60,687 bases of DNA, from IMG/VR virus record IMGVR_UViG_3300044535_001493, positions 1 through 60,687 of that record, one strand, 5' to 3'. Numbering within the stretch: position 1 is the stretch's first letter; each line of letters begins with the position of its first letter. This document shows positions 7,891-15,591 of this stretch, in pieces. This DNA comes from a virus. The translations under genes were made by a program, and so were the position numbers. The notes beneath the pieces are model-generated. The model worked only from the letters and a program-made list of their open reading frames with translations. It was not told where the DNA came from and made no database searches.

Positions 7891-8296
7891 CCTCGTTATT
7901 TTTTTCTATTAATTTTGTGATTCTATTTTTTCCTTTTTCGCCAATTGGAATTGGGTTACCTTCTTCATCAATATGAACAAATTTTATATTCGTTTTTAAA
8001 ACTATAACTTGTTTTCCAGTATATACATTATGTGCTCTAGCCTCCATATATAATGTAACTGATGTGTGACCAACATATGCTGGTTGTCCATAAATTTTAA
8101 GCAATTGACTCTCCCTTGCCGGTTTTTCAAAGTTACACTTATCAATAGATACTGTTACCATTCTTGGTGTATCGCACAACTGCATAGCAAACCCAGCGGC
8201 AGAGGCATCAATCCAGGCTAGTAATTTACCACCGAATAAATTACCGTGGAATCCTAGGTCTGATTTTTTAATTGGATGTGAATTTAATAGTTCCAT
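7874..8296 (-). CDS. Hotdog-fold acyl-CoA thioesterase (YciA-like)
   Basis: The product is 140 aa with the hotdog signature GNLFGGKLLAWIDASAAG (residues about 19-36), then VTVSIDKCNFEKPA and GHTSVTLYMEA. This is the order in cytosolic acyl-CoA thioesterases, which release CoA from acyl-CoA. It sits directly upstream of and overlaps guaC. A thioesterase is rare in phage, and its role here (lipid or CoA metabolism, or another thioester) cannot be read from the sequence. Confidence 0.85.
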   Translation of the reverse strand: MELLNSHPIKKSDLGFHGNLFGGKLLAWIDASAAGFAMQLCDTPRMVTVSIDKCNFEKPARESQLLKIYGQPAYVGHTSVTLYMEARAHNVYTGKQVIVLKTNIKFVHIDEEGNPIPIGEKGKNRITKLIEKNNEDEKNI

Positions 8297-8358
8297 TTAT
8301 TTATTTTATTAAAAATTAGATATATTTTAATTTATAGTCAAATAAAGTATTTATTATT

Positions 8359-8958
8359 ATGAGATTTAGAAATTTAATTTTGGAAGACGGTAGAAGAAGG
8401 GATGTTATTCGTGCTGTTGTTAAAGATATTATAAAATTATATAAGGATGAAGACGAAGGTGAGTTTTATCTTCCTAATTATTATGACGAGGAAAATGATT
8501 TTTATGAGTTTCCAAATTTAGGGGAAGCTTTTGTTGTGGAAGTTGTATTAGAACAAAATGAAGATTTAGAAAGTTTTAAGGTAAATGCTAATTACTACCA
8601 TAATGAAGATATAATTGAAGTAACTATTGAATATAACCCAAGTAATAAAACAAGAATGACATATGATTTGGTTGGTGAATTAAACGAGGTTATTGCTCAC
8701 GAAATAAGACATATTGACCAAAAAGTAAAAGGTACATTTAATTTGGATGGTCCAGAAGAAAAGGACCCATATAAATATTACACACAACCACACGAACTTG
8801 ATGCTCAAGTTTTTGGTTTTAAACGACTTGCAAAAATAACAAAAACACCAATGGATGTTGTTGTTAAAAGGTGGTTTAAAACACATGGGGATGTTCATAG
8901 ACTAACAGATGAACAAGCACAAGATGTTATAAGTAAAATATTAAATTATAAAAAATGA
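8359..8958 (+). CDS. Putative zinc metalloprotease (HExxH), 199 aa
   Basis: A zincin motif HEIRH (H114, E115, H118) lies in an amphipathic helix (LNEVIAHEIRHIDQ). About 30 residues later, HELDAQVFGF could supply the third ligand. The N-terminal half is acidic. The start MRFRNLILEDGRR resembles the short leader peptides of the other putative head proteins. The last 4 nt overlap the next ATG. A protease of this kind could be packaged or cytoplasmic; the substrate is unknown. Confidence 0.7.
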   Translation: MRFRNLILEDGRRRDVIRAVVKDIIKLYKDEDEGEFYLPNYYDEENDFYEFPNLGEAFVVEVVLEQNEDLESFKVNANYYHNEDIIEVTIEYNPSNKTRMTYDLVGELNEVIAHEIRHIDQKVKGTFNLDGPEEKDPYKYYTQPHELDAQVFGFKRLAKITKTPMDVVVKRWFKTHGDVHRLTDEQAQDVISKILNYKK

Positions 8959-9359
8959 GAGTTCCACCAGAATATACAGCTAAAGTAGAAAAAATAAAAA
9001 ATATTATATTATCAAGATCTGGTTTAATATCAGAATATGGTCTTAATAATATTAAAATGGAGGTTGAAGAATTTTACAAATTTGATAGTGGTGATGTTTC
9101 TGAAATTGTATTTAGTCTTAGATTAAATGATGTTGTATGTGATGAATGTGATTTTGAACCACAATTAATTAGTGAAACTATTTTAGAAATAAAAAATAAA
9201 TTAGAAAACGCTTGTAGTTTTTATATTTCACCAAAATTGGAGTTAAAAAGTAATCAAAGTTCTCTTAGGGGTGTATTATTTTATGATTGTAAAATTTGGA
9301 GGAATGAATTTCAAGAACTAACATTTGGAATTTTTTATGATGTGGGAGAAGAGTATTAA
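8955..9359 (+). CDS. Unknown protein, 134 aa
   Basis: It is coupled to the metalloprotease by an ATGA overlap. The product is mixed alpha/beta with a CDECDFEP motif near residue 57 and an aromatic end. No family is recognised. It converges on the minus-strand membrane-protein gene, with stops overlapping by 4 nt. Confidence 0.65.
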   Translation: MRVPPEYTAKVEKIKNIILSRSGLISEYGLNNIKMEVEEFYKFDSGDVSEIVFSLRLNDVVCDECDFEPQLISETILEIKNKLENACSFYISPKLELKSNQSSLRGVLFYDCKIWRNEFQELTFGIFYDVGEEY

Positions 9360-9973
9360 GATTTAAACCTTTTTACTATTTCCATCATCAATCTTTTTGC
9401 AAAATTACCACCAAAACTAACAACTAAAAAAGCAAGACTACGCTCAACAATTTCTTTCACATCAACAGAACTTCCAGATTGCGCCGCTTCATATAATTCA
9501 GGTAATATTGGAATTAAAAATGTGTAAGCTAACATATTTGATATTCTAGAAGTTGGTATTGCCAAACTTTCAACGAAGGACAAAAAAACATTTTTTAATT
9601 TATCTGCAACCTTTAAAGCGCTATCAAATTCAAAAACAAGTTCTTTTTCTTTAATTTTTTCTAATACGGTACCTAACATTTTTTTATTTGAATGGTAGTA
9701 AGTTAAAATTATACCGGTAGATATTAACGCTAAATCAGTAGAAGTCATTTCTGGAAATTTACCTTCAATAAAATCAGAAACTGGCATTACAAAACCTGCA
9801 ATAGTTACACCCCAAGTTGTAAGAAAGTCTAAATCTAAACCAACTTGATTTTTTGTTTCTTCACTAACTCTTTTAAAGAAAGATTTTAAATCTTTTAATT
9901 TTTCTTTTAGGTTATTTTCTCTTTCTTCTAATAAAATTTTTTTATATTGAGATTCTGATATTATTATCTTCAT
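9356..9973 (-). CDS. Membrane protein with leader-type N-terminus, 205 aa
   Basis: The N-terminus MKIIISESQYKKILLEE is a variant of the shared leader (Glu-rich, amphipathic). A helical region follows, then hydrophobic helices at about residues 52-68, 78-95 and 140-160, and an amphipathic C-terminus. If the leader targets it to the prohead, it would be a membrane-active ejected protein. A TATTTATT box lies upstream on the minus strand. Confidence 0.65.
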   Translation of the reverse strand: MKIIISESQYKKILLEERENNLKEKLKDLKSFFKRVSEETKNQVGLDLDFLTTWGVTIAGFVMPVSDFIEGKFPEMTSTDLALISTGIILTYYHSNKKMLGTVLEKIKEKELVFEFDSALKVADKLKNVFLSFVESLAIPTSRISNMLAYTFLIPILPELYEAAQSGSSVDVKEIVERSLAFLVVSFGGNFAKRLMMEIVKRFKS

Positions 9974-9991
9974 AACAAATAAATATTTCGC

Positions 9992-10001
9992 TATATTTAT
10001 A
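9992..10001 (+). promoter_or_regulatory. TATATTTATA box (putative phage promoter)
   Basis: An exact copy ends 5 nt before the ATG at 10007. It overlaps a TATATTTG (9998-10005) that would also satisfy the host TAnnTTTG consensus. Transcripts would start at or next to the start codon. Confidence 0.45.
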
Positions 10002-10006
10002 TTTGT

Positions 10007-10327
10007 ATGGCAAAGAGAGTAAAATATTTAAAAAACGCACCACTAGAAGATGGTGACGAAGTAGTTTGTGTTAATATGGACGACCAATTTTCACCAGTAA
10101 AGGCAGGAACAACAGGTGTTGTTAAATCTGTAAGTAATGTACAAGGTAGTAATGTTTACTATGTTAAATGGGATAGTGGATCAAGTTTGGCGCTTCTTGA
10201 TGGTGTTGACCAATGGAGAAAAGTTGCTAAAGAAGATGATGACGAAGAAGATGAAGAAAGACAATTAAGTGAAGGTTTTATGTTTTTTACCACAAAAAGA
10301 GCAATAATAAAAGAAATAAAAAAATAA
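10007..10327 (+). CDS. Small KOW/SH3-like protein, 106 aa
   Basis: Residues 13-70 (GDEVVCVNMDD..., AGTTGVVKSVSN, VYYVKWDSGSS) form a small beta-barrel pattern like KOW/SH3-type domains. An acidic linker and a basic tail (TTKRAIIKEIKK) follow. It is the first gene of a three-gene run with 2-nt spacing. The role is unknown, with nucleic-acid or protein binding a loose guess. Confidence 0.6.
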   Translation: MAKRVKYLKNAPLEDGDEVVCVNMDDQFSPVKAGTTGVVKSVSNVQGSNVYYVKWDSGSSLALLDGVDQWRKVAKEDDDEEDEERQLSEGFMFFTTKRAIIKEIKK

Positions 10328-10329
10328 TT

Positions 10330-10950
10330 ATGGCACAATACTTTTTCAAAATGTCACAAGCAGAAAAAAATGACATTTTAGATAAACATAAAACAATTTA
10401 TGATGGCTATGTAACACAATATGGCCAACAACCAAACACACAACCTTTATATGTACAAGACTTTGCAAATGATAAAGGTGGTATTACTGTAAACAACAAA
10501 GGTGAAGTTAAACAATATACAAATATGAATATCAACGAAGATATTGATAGACGTGATAGAATTGGCGATGGTCCTACAGATTTAAAAGGTGGAACTGTTG
10601 ATTTACACGGACAAAGTGACGATTATAAAGACAGAAGTATGTATGATCCGTATTATGGTGATGATGAGGACGATGAGATTGAATATGTTTCACTTGGTAT
10701 GAAAGATGATAATGAATGTAAACACTGTGATGAAGATTCTTTGGATGTTATAATTGATTTTGATGAGATAGGTGAAGACTATGAATATGATATTGATAGA
10801 GAATTTTCAGAAGACTTGGCTGGCCCAATGAACTATGAAGTTACTGGTGATAGTTTTAAAGATGAGGTTGATGATGAAGAGCTACCTAATCTTATGGAAA
10901 AATTAAACGAATCACTTGATATGTTTAAAAGATTTAAGAAATATAACTAA
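10330..10950 (+). CDS. Acidic unknown protein, 206 aa
   Basis: It starts 2 nt after the previous stop. The N-terminal 30 residues (SQAEKNDILDKHKTIYDGY) resemble the start of other phage structural proteins here. The central part is very Asp/Glu-rich with one CKHCDED motif. It ends with an amphipathic segment (LMEKLNESLDMFKRFKK) that resembles the leader motif placed at the C-terminus. Confidence 0.65.
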   Translation: MAQYFFKMSQAEKNDILDKHKTIYDGYVTQYGQQPNTQPLYVQDFANDKGGITVNNKGEVKQYTNMNINEDIDRRDRIGDGPTDLKGGTVDLHGQSDDYKDRSMYDPYYGDDEDDEIEYVSLGMKDDNECKHCDEDSLDVIIDFDEIGEDYEYDIDREFSEDLAGPMNYEVTGDSFKDEVDDEELPNLMEKLNESLDMFKRFKKYN

Positions 10951-10951
10951 A

Positions 10952-11254
10952 ATGGAAATACAAGAAATTGTTTCTTACTACTTATACGAAGATACAAAAA
11001 GGGTTGAAGTTTCATTTAGACTTACAACCGATTCTGAAGATGAAATTAGAAATGATGTTATTAACTTGGATGAATCAAAAGAGTTTGGTTACAATTTAAT
11101 ACAAGAAAGTACAGATTTTTTTAATTTTGATGATGATGATTTTGACGAAGATGATTCAGATTTTCAATCAATAGATGAGGATTTATTATTGTCTTTTTTA
11201 AATGAATATTATATCGTACATACAGACAAATTGCCAAAAGTTGAGGTAATATAA
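10952..11254 (+). CDS. Acidic small protein, 100 aa
   Basis: I chose the ATG at 10952, one base after the upstream stop, because the longer frame would start with TTG inside the preceding gene. The product is Asp/Glu-rich (FDDDDFDEDDSDF) and otherwise unrecognised. It converges on the lipoprotein gene across a shared hairpin. Confidence 0.6.
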   Translation: MEIQEIVSYYLYEDTKRVEVSFRLTTDSEDEIRNDVINLDESKEFGYNLIQESTDFFNFDDDDFDEDDSDFQSIDEDLLLSFLNEYYIVHTDKLPKVEVI

Positions 11255-11278
11255 AAAAGTCCGTAATTTCTTACGGAC
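11253..11278 (-). terminator. Rho-independent terminator
   Basis: Perfect arms GTCCGTAA/TTACGGAC enclose TTTC. On the minus strand the stem runs into T6 (11253-11258). The lipoprotein stop codon lies within the hairpin. Confidence 0.8.
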
Positions 11279-11774
11279 CTACTCTTGTTAAAAATAGTGT
11301 TATTGATTCATTTGGTCCAGATGAACCATAAGCCCACTGCCCTGTTGAACGTAAAACCAAAGTTTCAGCTCCATCTTCAATTATGTGGAAAACTTTTCTA
11401 GTTCCTTCAAATTCAATAATTAAATTACCTAAAGCTGTGTTTGTTTCACCAACAACATTATAAAAGTATGCTTTATTCCAAACAGTAGAACCATCTGGCA
11501 TCGGATTTGGTGAAAATCTAATTTGTACATAATCCATATGTAATTTGAAAAACCCAACTGGTATTGAATCAAATGGTGAGATATCATTTGGATTTACGTA
11601 TAAGTCACCAGGATAGAAAACCATAGATTGTGGTGATGAACTATTGTCTGTTTGTTCATATGTGATTTTATCAATACGATATTCACCACTCAAAGATAAA
11701 AGTTTTGGTTGTGTGTATTTAACACAAGAACTTAAAGAAATTAAAAGAATAAAAAGTTTAAAAATGATTTTCAT
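11271..11774 (-). CDS. Lipoprotein, lipocalin-like, 167 aa
   Basis: A lipoprotein signal peptide (MKIIFKLFILLISLSSC, with C17 the lipidation site) is followed by a beta-rich domain. The opening LSLSGEYRIDKITYEQ resembles the lipocalin-like lipoproteins common in Bacteroidota. The virus therefore displays a lipid-anchored protein on the host envelope, perhaps for superinfection exclusion. A host-type TATCTTTG box precedes it, so early expression is likely. Confidence 0.75.
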   Translation of the reverse strand: MKIIFKLFILLISLSSCVKYTQPKLLSLSGEYRIDKITYEQTDNSSSPQSMVFYPGDLYVNPNDISPFDSIPVGFFKLHMDYVQIRFSPNPMPDGSTVWNKAYFYNVVGETNTALGNLIIEFEGTRKVFHIIEDGAETLVLRSTGQWAYGSSGPNESITLFLTRVGP

Positions 11775-11795
11775 ATTGTATTATTTATATATCTA

Positions 11796-11803
11796 CAAAG
11801 ATA
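11796..11803 (-). promoter_or_regulatory. Host-type -7 box TATCTTTG
   Basis: On the minus strand, TATCTTTG lies about 21 nt upstream of the lipoprotein ATG. It matches TAnnTTTG exactly. Confidence 0.6.
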
Positions 11804-11846
11804 GTGTTTTTTTTTTAACCTACAACTATTTATAAAGAAATAATTT

Positions 11847-12092
11847 ATGCAACTTGAAGAATTAATTGGTTTAATGGAAAAATATACCTTTAATAGTGAT
11901 GTTGATGGCGAATTAGGTGAACAAGATGCTCCAGCTGCAGATTCTGGTGGAGGAGGAGGTGGGGCTGCGTACCCAACTGTTACAAAGTGGGAAACAGGTT
12001 TAACAAGAAGTGTTGCAAATACAATTGATGATAAAGTTACTTGGTCATCACTATATAAAATTACAAGAGGTAAAGCAAATACGTTACTATGA
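11847..12092 (+). CDS. Small Gly-rich protein with leader-like N-terminus, 81 aa
   Basis: It starts MQLEELIGLMEKYTFNSD, similar to the amphipathic leaders of its neighbours. A DSGGGGGGAAYP linker and a short C-terminal segment (TRSVANTIDDKVTWSSLYKITRGKAN) follow. It is the first gene of the 12-23 kb cluster, and its stop overlaps the next ATG by 4 nt. Function is unknown. Confidence 0.65.
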   Translation: MQLEELIGLMEKYTFNSDVDGELGEQDAPAADSGGGGGGAAYPTVTKWETGLTRSVANTIDDKVTWSSLYKITRGKANTLL

Positions 12093-13090
12093 ATAATAAA
12101 GACCTTTTATTAGAAAGAATCTTATTAAATATGAAATACGATTCAAAAAAAACTTTGTATGAAAATAGAATTATTCTTAATGAAGACGGGTCAAATCCTT
12201 TAACATTTATTGGGGTTAATCCAAATAACCCAGCTCAAAAAGTTAAATGGACAACAATTGGTAACATTTTAAGTAAAGTATCTAATAACTTACCATCTTT
12301 AAAAGAAATAAAATATGATCAAAATACTATTGTACCTAATTCGTTAATGACAATTGTTGGTAAAAAATATTTACGTTACGACCCTGGTAAAACATTAGAT
12401 AATTATTGGCCAACATTAGTTAATTGTATTACTGAAACATATAGTAATGGTAGACCAAAATCTTGGGACCAAGCTTGTCGTAAAAAACATTCGGATAATG
12501 TCCAAGCCCTAGAAAAACAAAGACATACTTTTTGTTTAAGTCGAATATTAAATAATCAAGGGTTACTTGATATGCCATTTGCAATTCAAGTAAGTGGTAC
12601 AAAAAAAGATCAATTCGGCGAATCAAACGATGGTACATATAAAATTTTATTTTTTTTAACAGGTGAAGATTGTAAATTTGGTGGTTTTAATTATTATCAC
12701 GATTCTGGATATGAAACTTCATTAAATTGGGATTACCCACTAACACCTTTAAAAGCTGAATTTATATCAAAACCAAAAGAACAACCAAAACCAGTTGTTA
12801 AAAAGGTTGAACAGAAAGTTGAAACGCCAAAATTAACACCAGAACAACAAAAAAAATGGTGTGCAGATCGTGGTAAAGTTTGGAGTGATGAAGTTGGTGC
12901 TTGTGTTGGTAAAGAAATTACATTGGATTCTAGTAAAATGGAAATACAAAAAAAAGAAAAAGAAAAAGAATCAACAGGTGGTATTGGTGCTCCAGGTACC
13001 AAAGGTAAGGGTGTTGAAATAAATGCACCAAATACTGGCGGAAAAGGTGGTTCTGGTTATCGATTATTTTTAACTGGCGGTGGAGTATAG
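12089..13090 (+). CDS. Putative virion protein, paralogue of next gene, 333 aa
   Basis: The leader NNKDLLLERILLNMKYDS is nearly identical to that of the next gene (KEKDLILERILLNMKYDS). A domain of about 200 residues is followed by a Lys/Pro linker and a small Cys module (CADRGKVWSDEVGAC, a C-x3-G-x2-W-x6-C pattern). The tail is Gly-rich and ends YRLFLTGGGV. The ordered build of leader, domain, Cys module and GGG tail is shared with 13093. I infer a gene duplication and a packaged or tail-associated product. Confidence 0.75.
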   Translation: MNNKDLLLERILLNMKYDSKKTLYENRIILNEDGSNPLTFIGVNPNNPAQKVKWTTIGNILSKVSNNLPSLKEIKYDQNTIVPNSLMTIVGKKYLRYDPGKTLDNYWPTLVNCITETYSNGRPKSWDQACRKKHSDNVQALEKQRHTFCLSRILNNQGLLDMPFAIQVSGTKKDQFGESNDGTYKILFFLTGEDCKFGGFNYYHDSGYETSLNWDYPLTPLKAEFISKPKEQPKPVVKKVEQKVETPKLTPEQQKKWCADRGKVWSDEVGACVGKEITLDSSKMEIQKKEKEKESTGGIGAPGTKGKGVEINAPNTGGKGGSGYRLFLTGGGV

Positions 13091-13092
13091 TA

Positions 13093-14049
13093 ATGAAAGA
13101 AAAAGATTTAATATTAGAAAGGATTTTATTGAATATGAAATATGATTCAAGAAAAACTTTGTCTGAAAATAAACAAATATTGTTAGAAGAAAATCAAACA
13201 TACGCTGGTTGGACTGAGACTTATGACTTACTTGGAAAACCATTAAGATTCAAAGGAACGGTGATTTCAACGGTAAACCAAGAATTAAAAACTTTTACGA
13301 CAGGTTTAGGAACAATAAGAGGGTCTAACTACCAAAATTTAAGTGGTACATTATTAAGGGCGTTAGAAACTAATTGTTATCAATGGAGTGAAATGGGTGA
13401 AAATGAAAAAACAGCGATGAAAGACGCTTTTAATTTTATTAAAACATTGAATGTAAACGCACCTTATAATATCGCATTTGAGAATGTTAATTATAGATTG
13501 TTTTTTTATTGTCGAAAATACGTTGGTACTGTGACAACAAGATATAGTAATGGAAAACAAGTTAGGGTTGCAAAACCAGCGGCACTACAAACTTGTGATG
13601 ATTGGGTTCCAGATGAATGTTCAAGGAACACAATATCTTCTTTAGGTTATTATAGTCAAGTTAAAGGTAAATTTTTAGAGACATTCGACACTCATTTAGC
13701 AAAACCAACTGAACCAAAAAAAGATTTAAGTGGATTAAAAAAATACAATGATGAGAGAAAGAAAAAATGTATAGATGGTGGTAACGAATGGGACGAAAAA
13801 ACAAAAAAATGTAAAGGTGTGACAAATTTGGCCGATTTTGAAATAACGGCACCAAAAAAATCATCAACAGATAAAACCCAAGGAACTAATAAACCTGATT
13901 TAAGTAGTGGTGTAACAGTTGGGTATTCTGACAAATCAGAAATAAAAAATCCAAAAGACAACAAAGGTAAATCATCAGATGTGACTTGGGGTGGTGGTAG
14001 TGGTGATTCTAAATCATATAGATTATATTTATCAGGAGGTGGTCAGTAA
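13093..14049 (+). CDS. Putative virion protein, paralogue of previous gene, 318 aa
   Basis: Same architecture as the gene at 12089. The leader ends in NKQILLEENQ, a plausible cleavage region for a Glu-specific prohead protease. Then come a beta-rich domain, the Cys module CIDGGNEWDEKTKKC and a Gly/Ser tail ending YRLYLSGGGQ. The stop overlaps the following ATG by one base. Function is unknown. Confidence 0.75.
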   Translation: MKEKDLILERILLNMKYDSRKTLSENKQILLEENQTYAGWTETYDLLGKPLRFKGTVISTVNQELKTFTTGLGTIRGSNYQNLSGTLLRALETNCYQWSEMGENEKTAMKDAFNFIKTLNVNAPYNIAFENVNYRLFFYCRKYVGTVTTRYSNGKQVRVAKPAALQTCDDWVPDECSRNTISSLGYYSQVKGKFLETFDTHLAKPTEPKKDLSGLKKYNDERKKKCIDGGNEWDEKTKKCKGVTNLADFEITAPKKSSTDKTQGTNKPDLSSGVTVGYSDKSEIKNPKDNKGKSSDVTWGGGSGDSKSYRLYLSGGGQ

Positions 14050-15548
14050 TGAAAGAAAAAGATTTAATATTAGAAATTACTAGAATGCGTGAAATAATGG
14101 GAATAAACCCATTGAAGAGCTCAACAATTAAAACTATTAGTGAAGATTTTAAAACAACTAATGGTATTCTTTTATTTGAATCTAATGGTGGTGGTAAAGG
14201 TGAATTAGGTACACTAATTTTAAAAGGTTTAGGTTTTGGTGATGAAGTTGCCAGTTCTGTTGGAAAACAAGTTGCTGATGAATGGGAAGGTGCTGCAAAA
14301 CAGTTTGCAGATAGTCTAAAAAAAGAAGGTTTAGATGATATTGGAAAAATACAACAAAAAATTAGACTTTTTAGGCCTAACCTTGAAATGTCAGACGAAT
14401 TAATGAAAAATTATGTTGATGCTTATTTTAAAAATAACCCAGAAGTTGCAAAAGATTTAATAAAAAAATTACCAGATGTTGTAAACGAAATAAATAAAAA
14501 ATTTAATACAAGTAGTTTTGATAGTTTAGTACCAACTAGTATTAAAGAAACGTTGGAAATACTTCGTTCATTAAGGATTGATGATTTTACAGATGATTTA
14601 ATTAAAGATTATGATATTTTAATAAATGAACTAATGAATAAAAATGTTTTGGGTGGGGTATATAACACAAACCAGAATGTAAAAAATTACATGGATGGGC
14701 TATTTAGTCATTTGACAACAATACAAAAGTCAAAAAAAATAGGAGATTCAACACCTAAAATTCAAACCCAAACTAAAACAACAGAACCTGAAATTAAAAA
14801 CGACTCAAATAATAAACCAAATCAACAAGAATTTCTACCAAATTTGATTCCATATAAGGAAGATTCAACAGGTACTAAAGTATTTTTAAATGTTGTTGAA
14901 CCTGAGGCGTACTCAAAGTATTTGGAATTAACAAAAAAACCTAGGTCAAGTTGGAATGAAGAAGATTCAAAACTATATACTGACATTGTTAGATGGGAAA
15001 GTGATTTTTCTGTTGACTTTAGTAAATATAAAATAAAACAAGATCGTGATACTAATTTAAAGATAAATGCTAATATTAAAGAATTACCACAAACCCAATT
15101 TCACATAGGCGGAACGTCCATTGATAGTGTTAGATCTCCAGGTTGGAGACCATTAGAAGGGTCAGATTCAAAAATAGTTAGAGATGATCATAGTGCATTT
15201 AATAGTAACGCACCTGGTGCTTATCAATATTTTAGTTTTACAACAAGAGAAGATGGTGAAAACATAATATATTCATTTCATAGAAAAGATATTTTTGATG
15301 CTGCAGGTAGACAAGGTAATTTTATTGTTGCTGTTAGCTATCCTAAAAATTCTAACGTTAAGTTAGACGATGTTAAACAAATTTTAGTTGATAAATCTAA
15401 TGAAATTTACCAACAGTGGAAATCTGCGTATGATAAAAAAGATGGTGGTGCAAGCATTGGGTCGAAAACAACACCACAAACCTCAACACCTAATGGGAAT
15501 GTCAATAATAATGTTGTAACATCTGAAGTTCCAATAATAAAAAGGTAG
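14049..15548 (+). CDS. Putative virion/internal protein with GLDDIGKIQQ domain, 499 aa
   Basis: The leader KEKDLILEITRMREIMGIN precedes a helical domain (residues about 55-190) shared with the genes at 15592 and 19566. Its markers are GLDDIGKIQQK, YFKNNPEVAKDLIKKLPD and a Gly-rich SNGGGKGE start. A Thr/Gln linker (240-260) follows, then a unique C-terminal domain with FHIGGTSIDSVRSPGWRPL. A stretch of 78 nt is identical to part of 19566. Probably packaged with its paralogues; the biochemical role is unknown. Confidence 0.75.
   Translation: MKEKDLILEITRMREIMGINPLKSSTIKTISEDFKTTNGILLFESNGGGKGELGTLILKGLGFGDEVASSVGKQVADEWEGAAKQFADSLKKEGLDDIGKIQQKIRLFRPNLEMSDELMKNYVDAYFKNNPEVAKDLIKKLPDVVNEINKKFNTSSFDSLVPTSIKETLEILRSLRIDDFTDDLIKDYDILINELMNKNVLGGVYNTNQNVKNYMDGLFSHLTTIQKSKKIGDSTPKIQTQTKTTEPEIKNDSNNKPNQQEFLPNLIPYKEDSTGTKVFLNVVEPEAYSKYLELTKKPRSSWNEEDSKLYTDIVRWESDFSVDFSKYKIKQDRDTNLKINANIKELPQTQFHIGGTSIDSVRSPGWRPLEGSDSKIVRDDHSAFNSNAPGAYQYFSFTTREDGENIIYSFHRKDIFDAAGRQGNFIVAVSYPKNSNVKLDDVKQILVDKSNEIYQQWKSAYDKKDGGASIGSKTTPQTSTPNGNVNNNVVTSEVPIIKR
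14424..14501 (+). repeat. 78-nt perfect repeat, copy 1 (copy 2 at 19938)
   Basis: This segment is identical base for base to 19938-20015, including third codon positions. It encodes the KNNPEVAKDLIKKLPD region. Surrounding sequence is only moderately similar, which points to recent gene conversion or recombination between paralogues. Confidence 0.8.
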
Positions 15549-15591
15549 AAATTATTTAAATTATTTATATATTTATTATATAAAATGGTTT

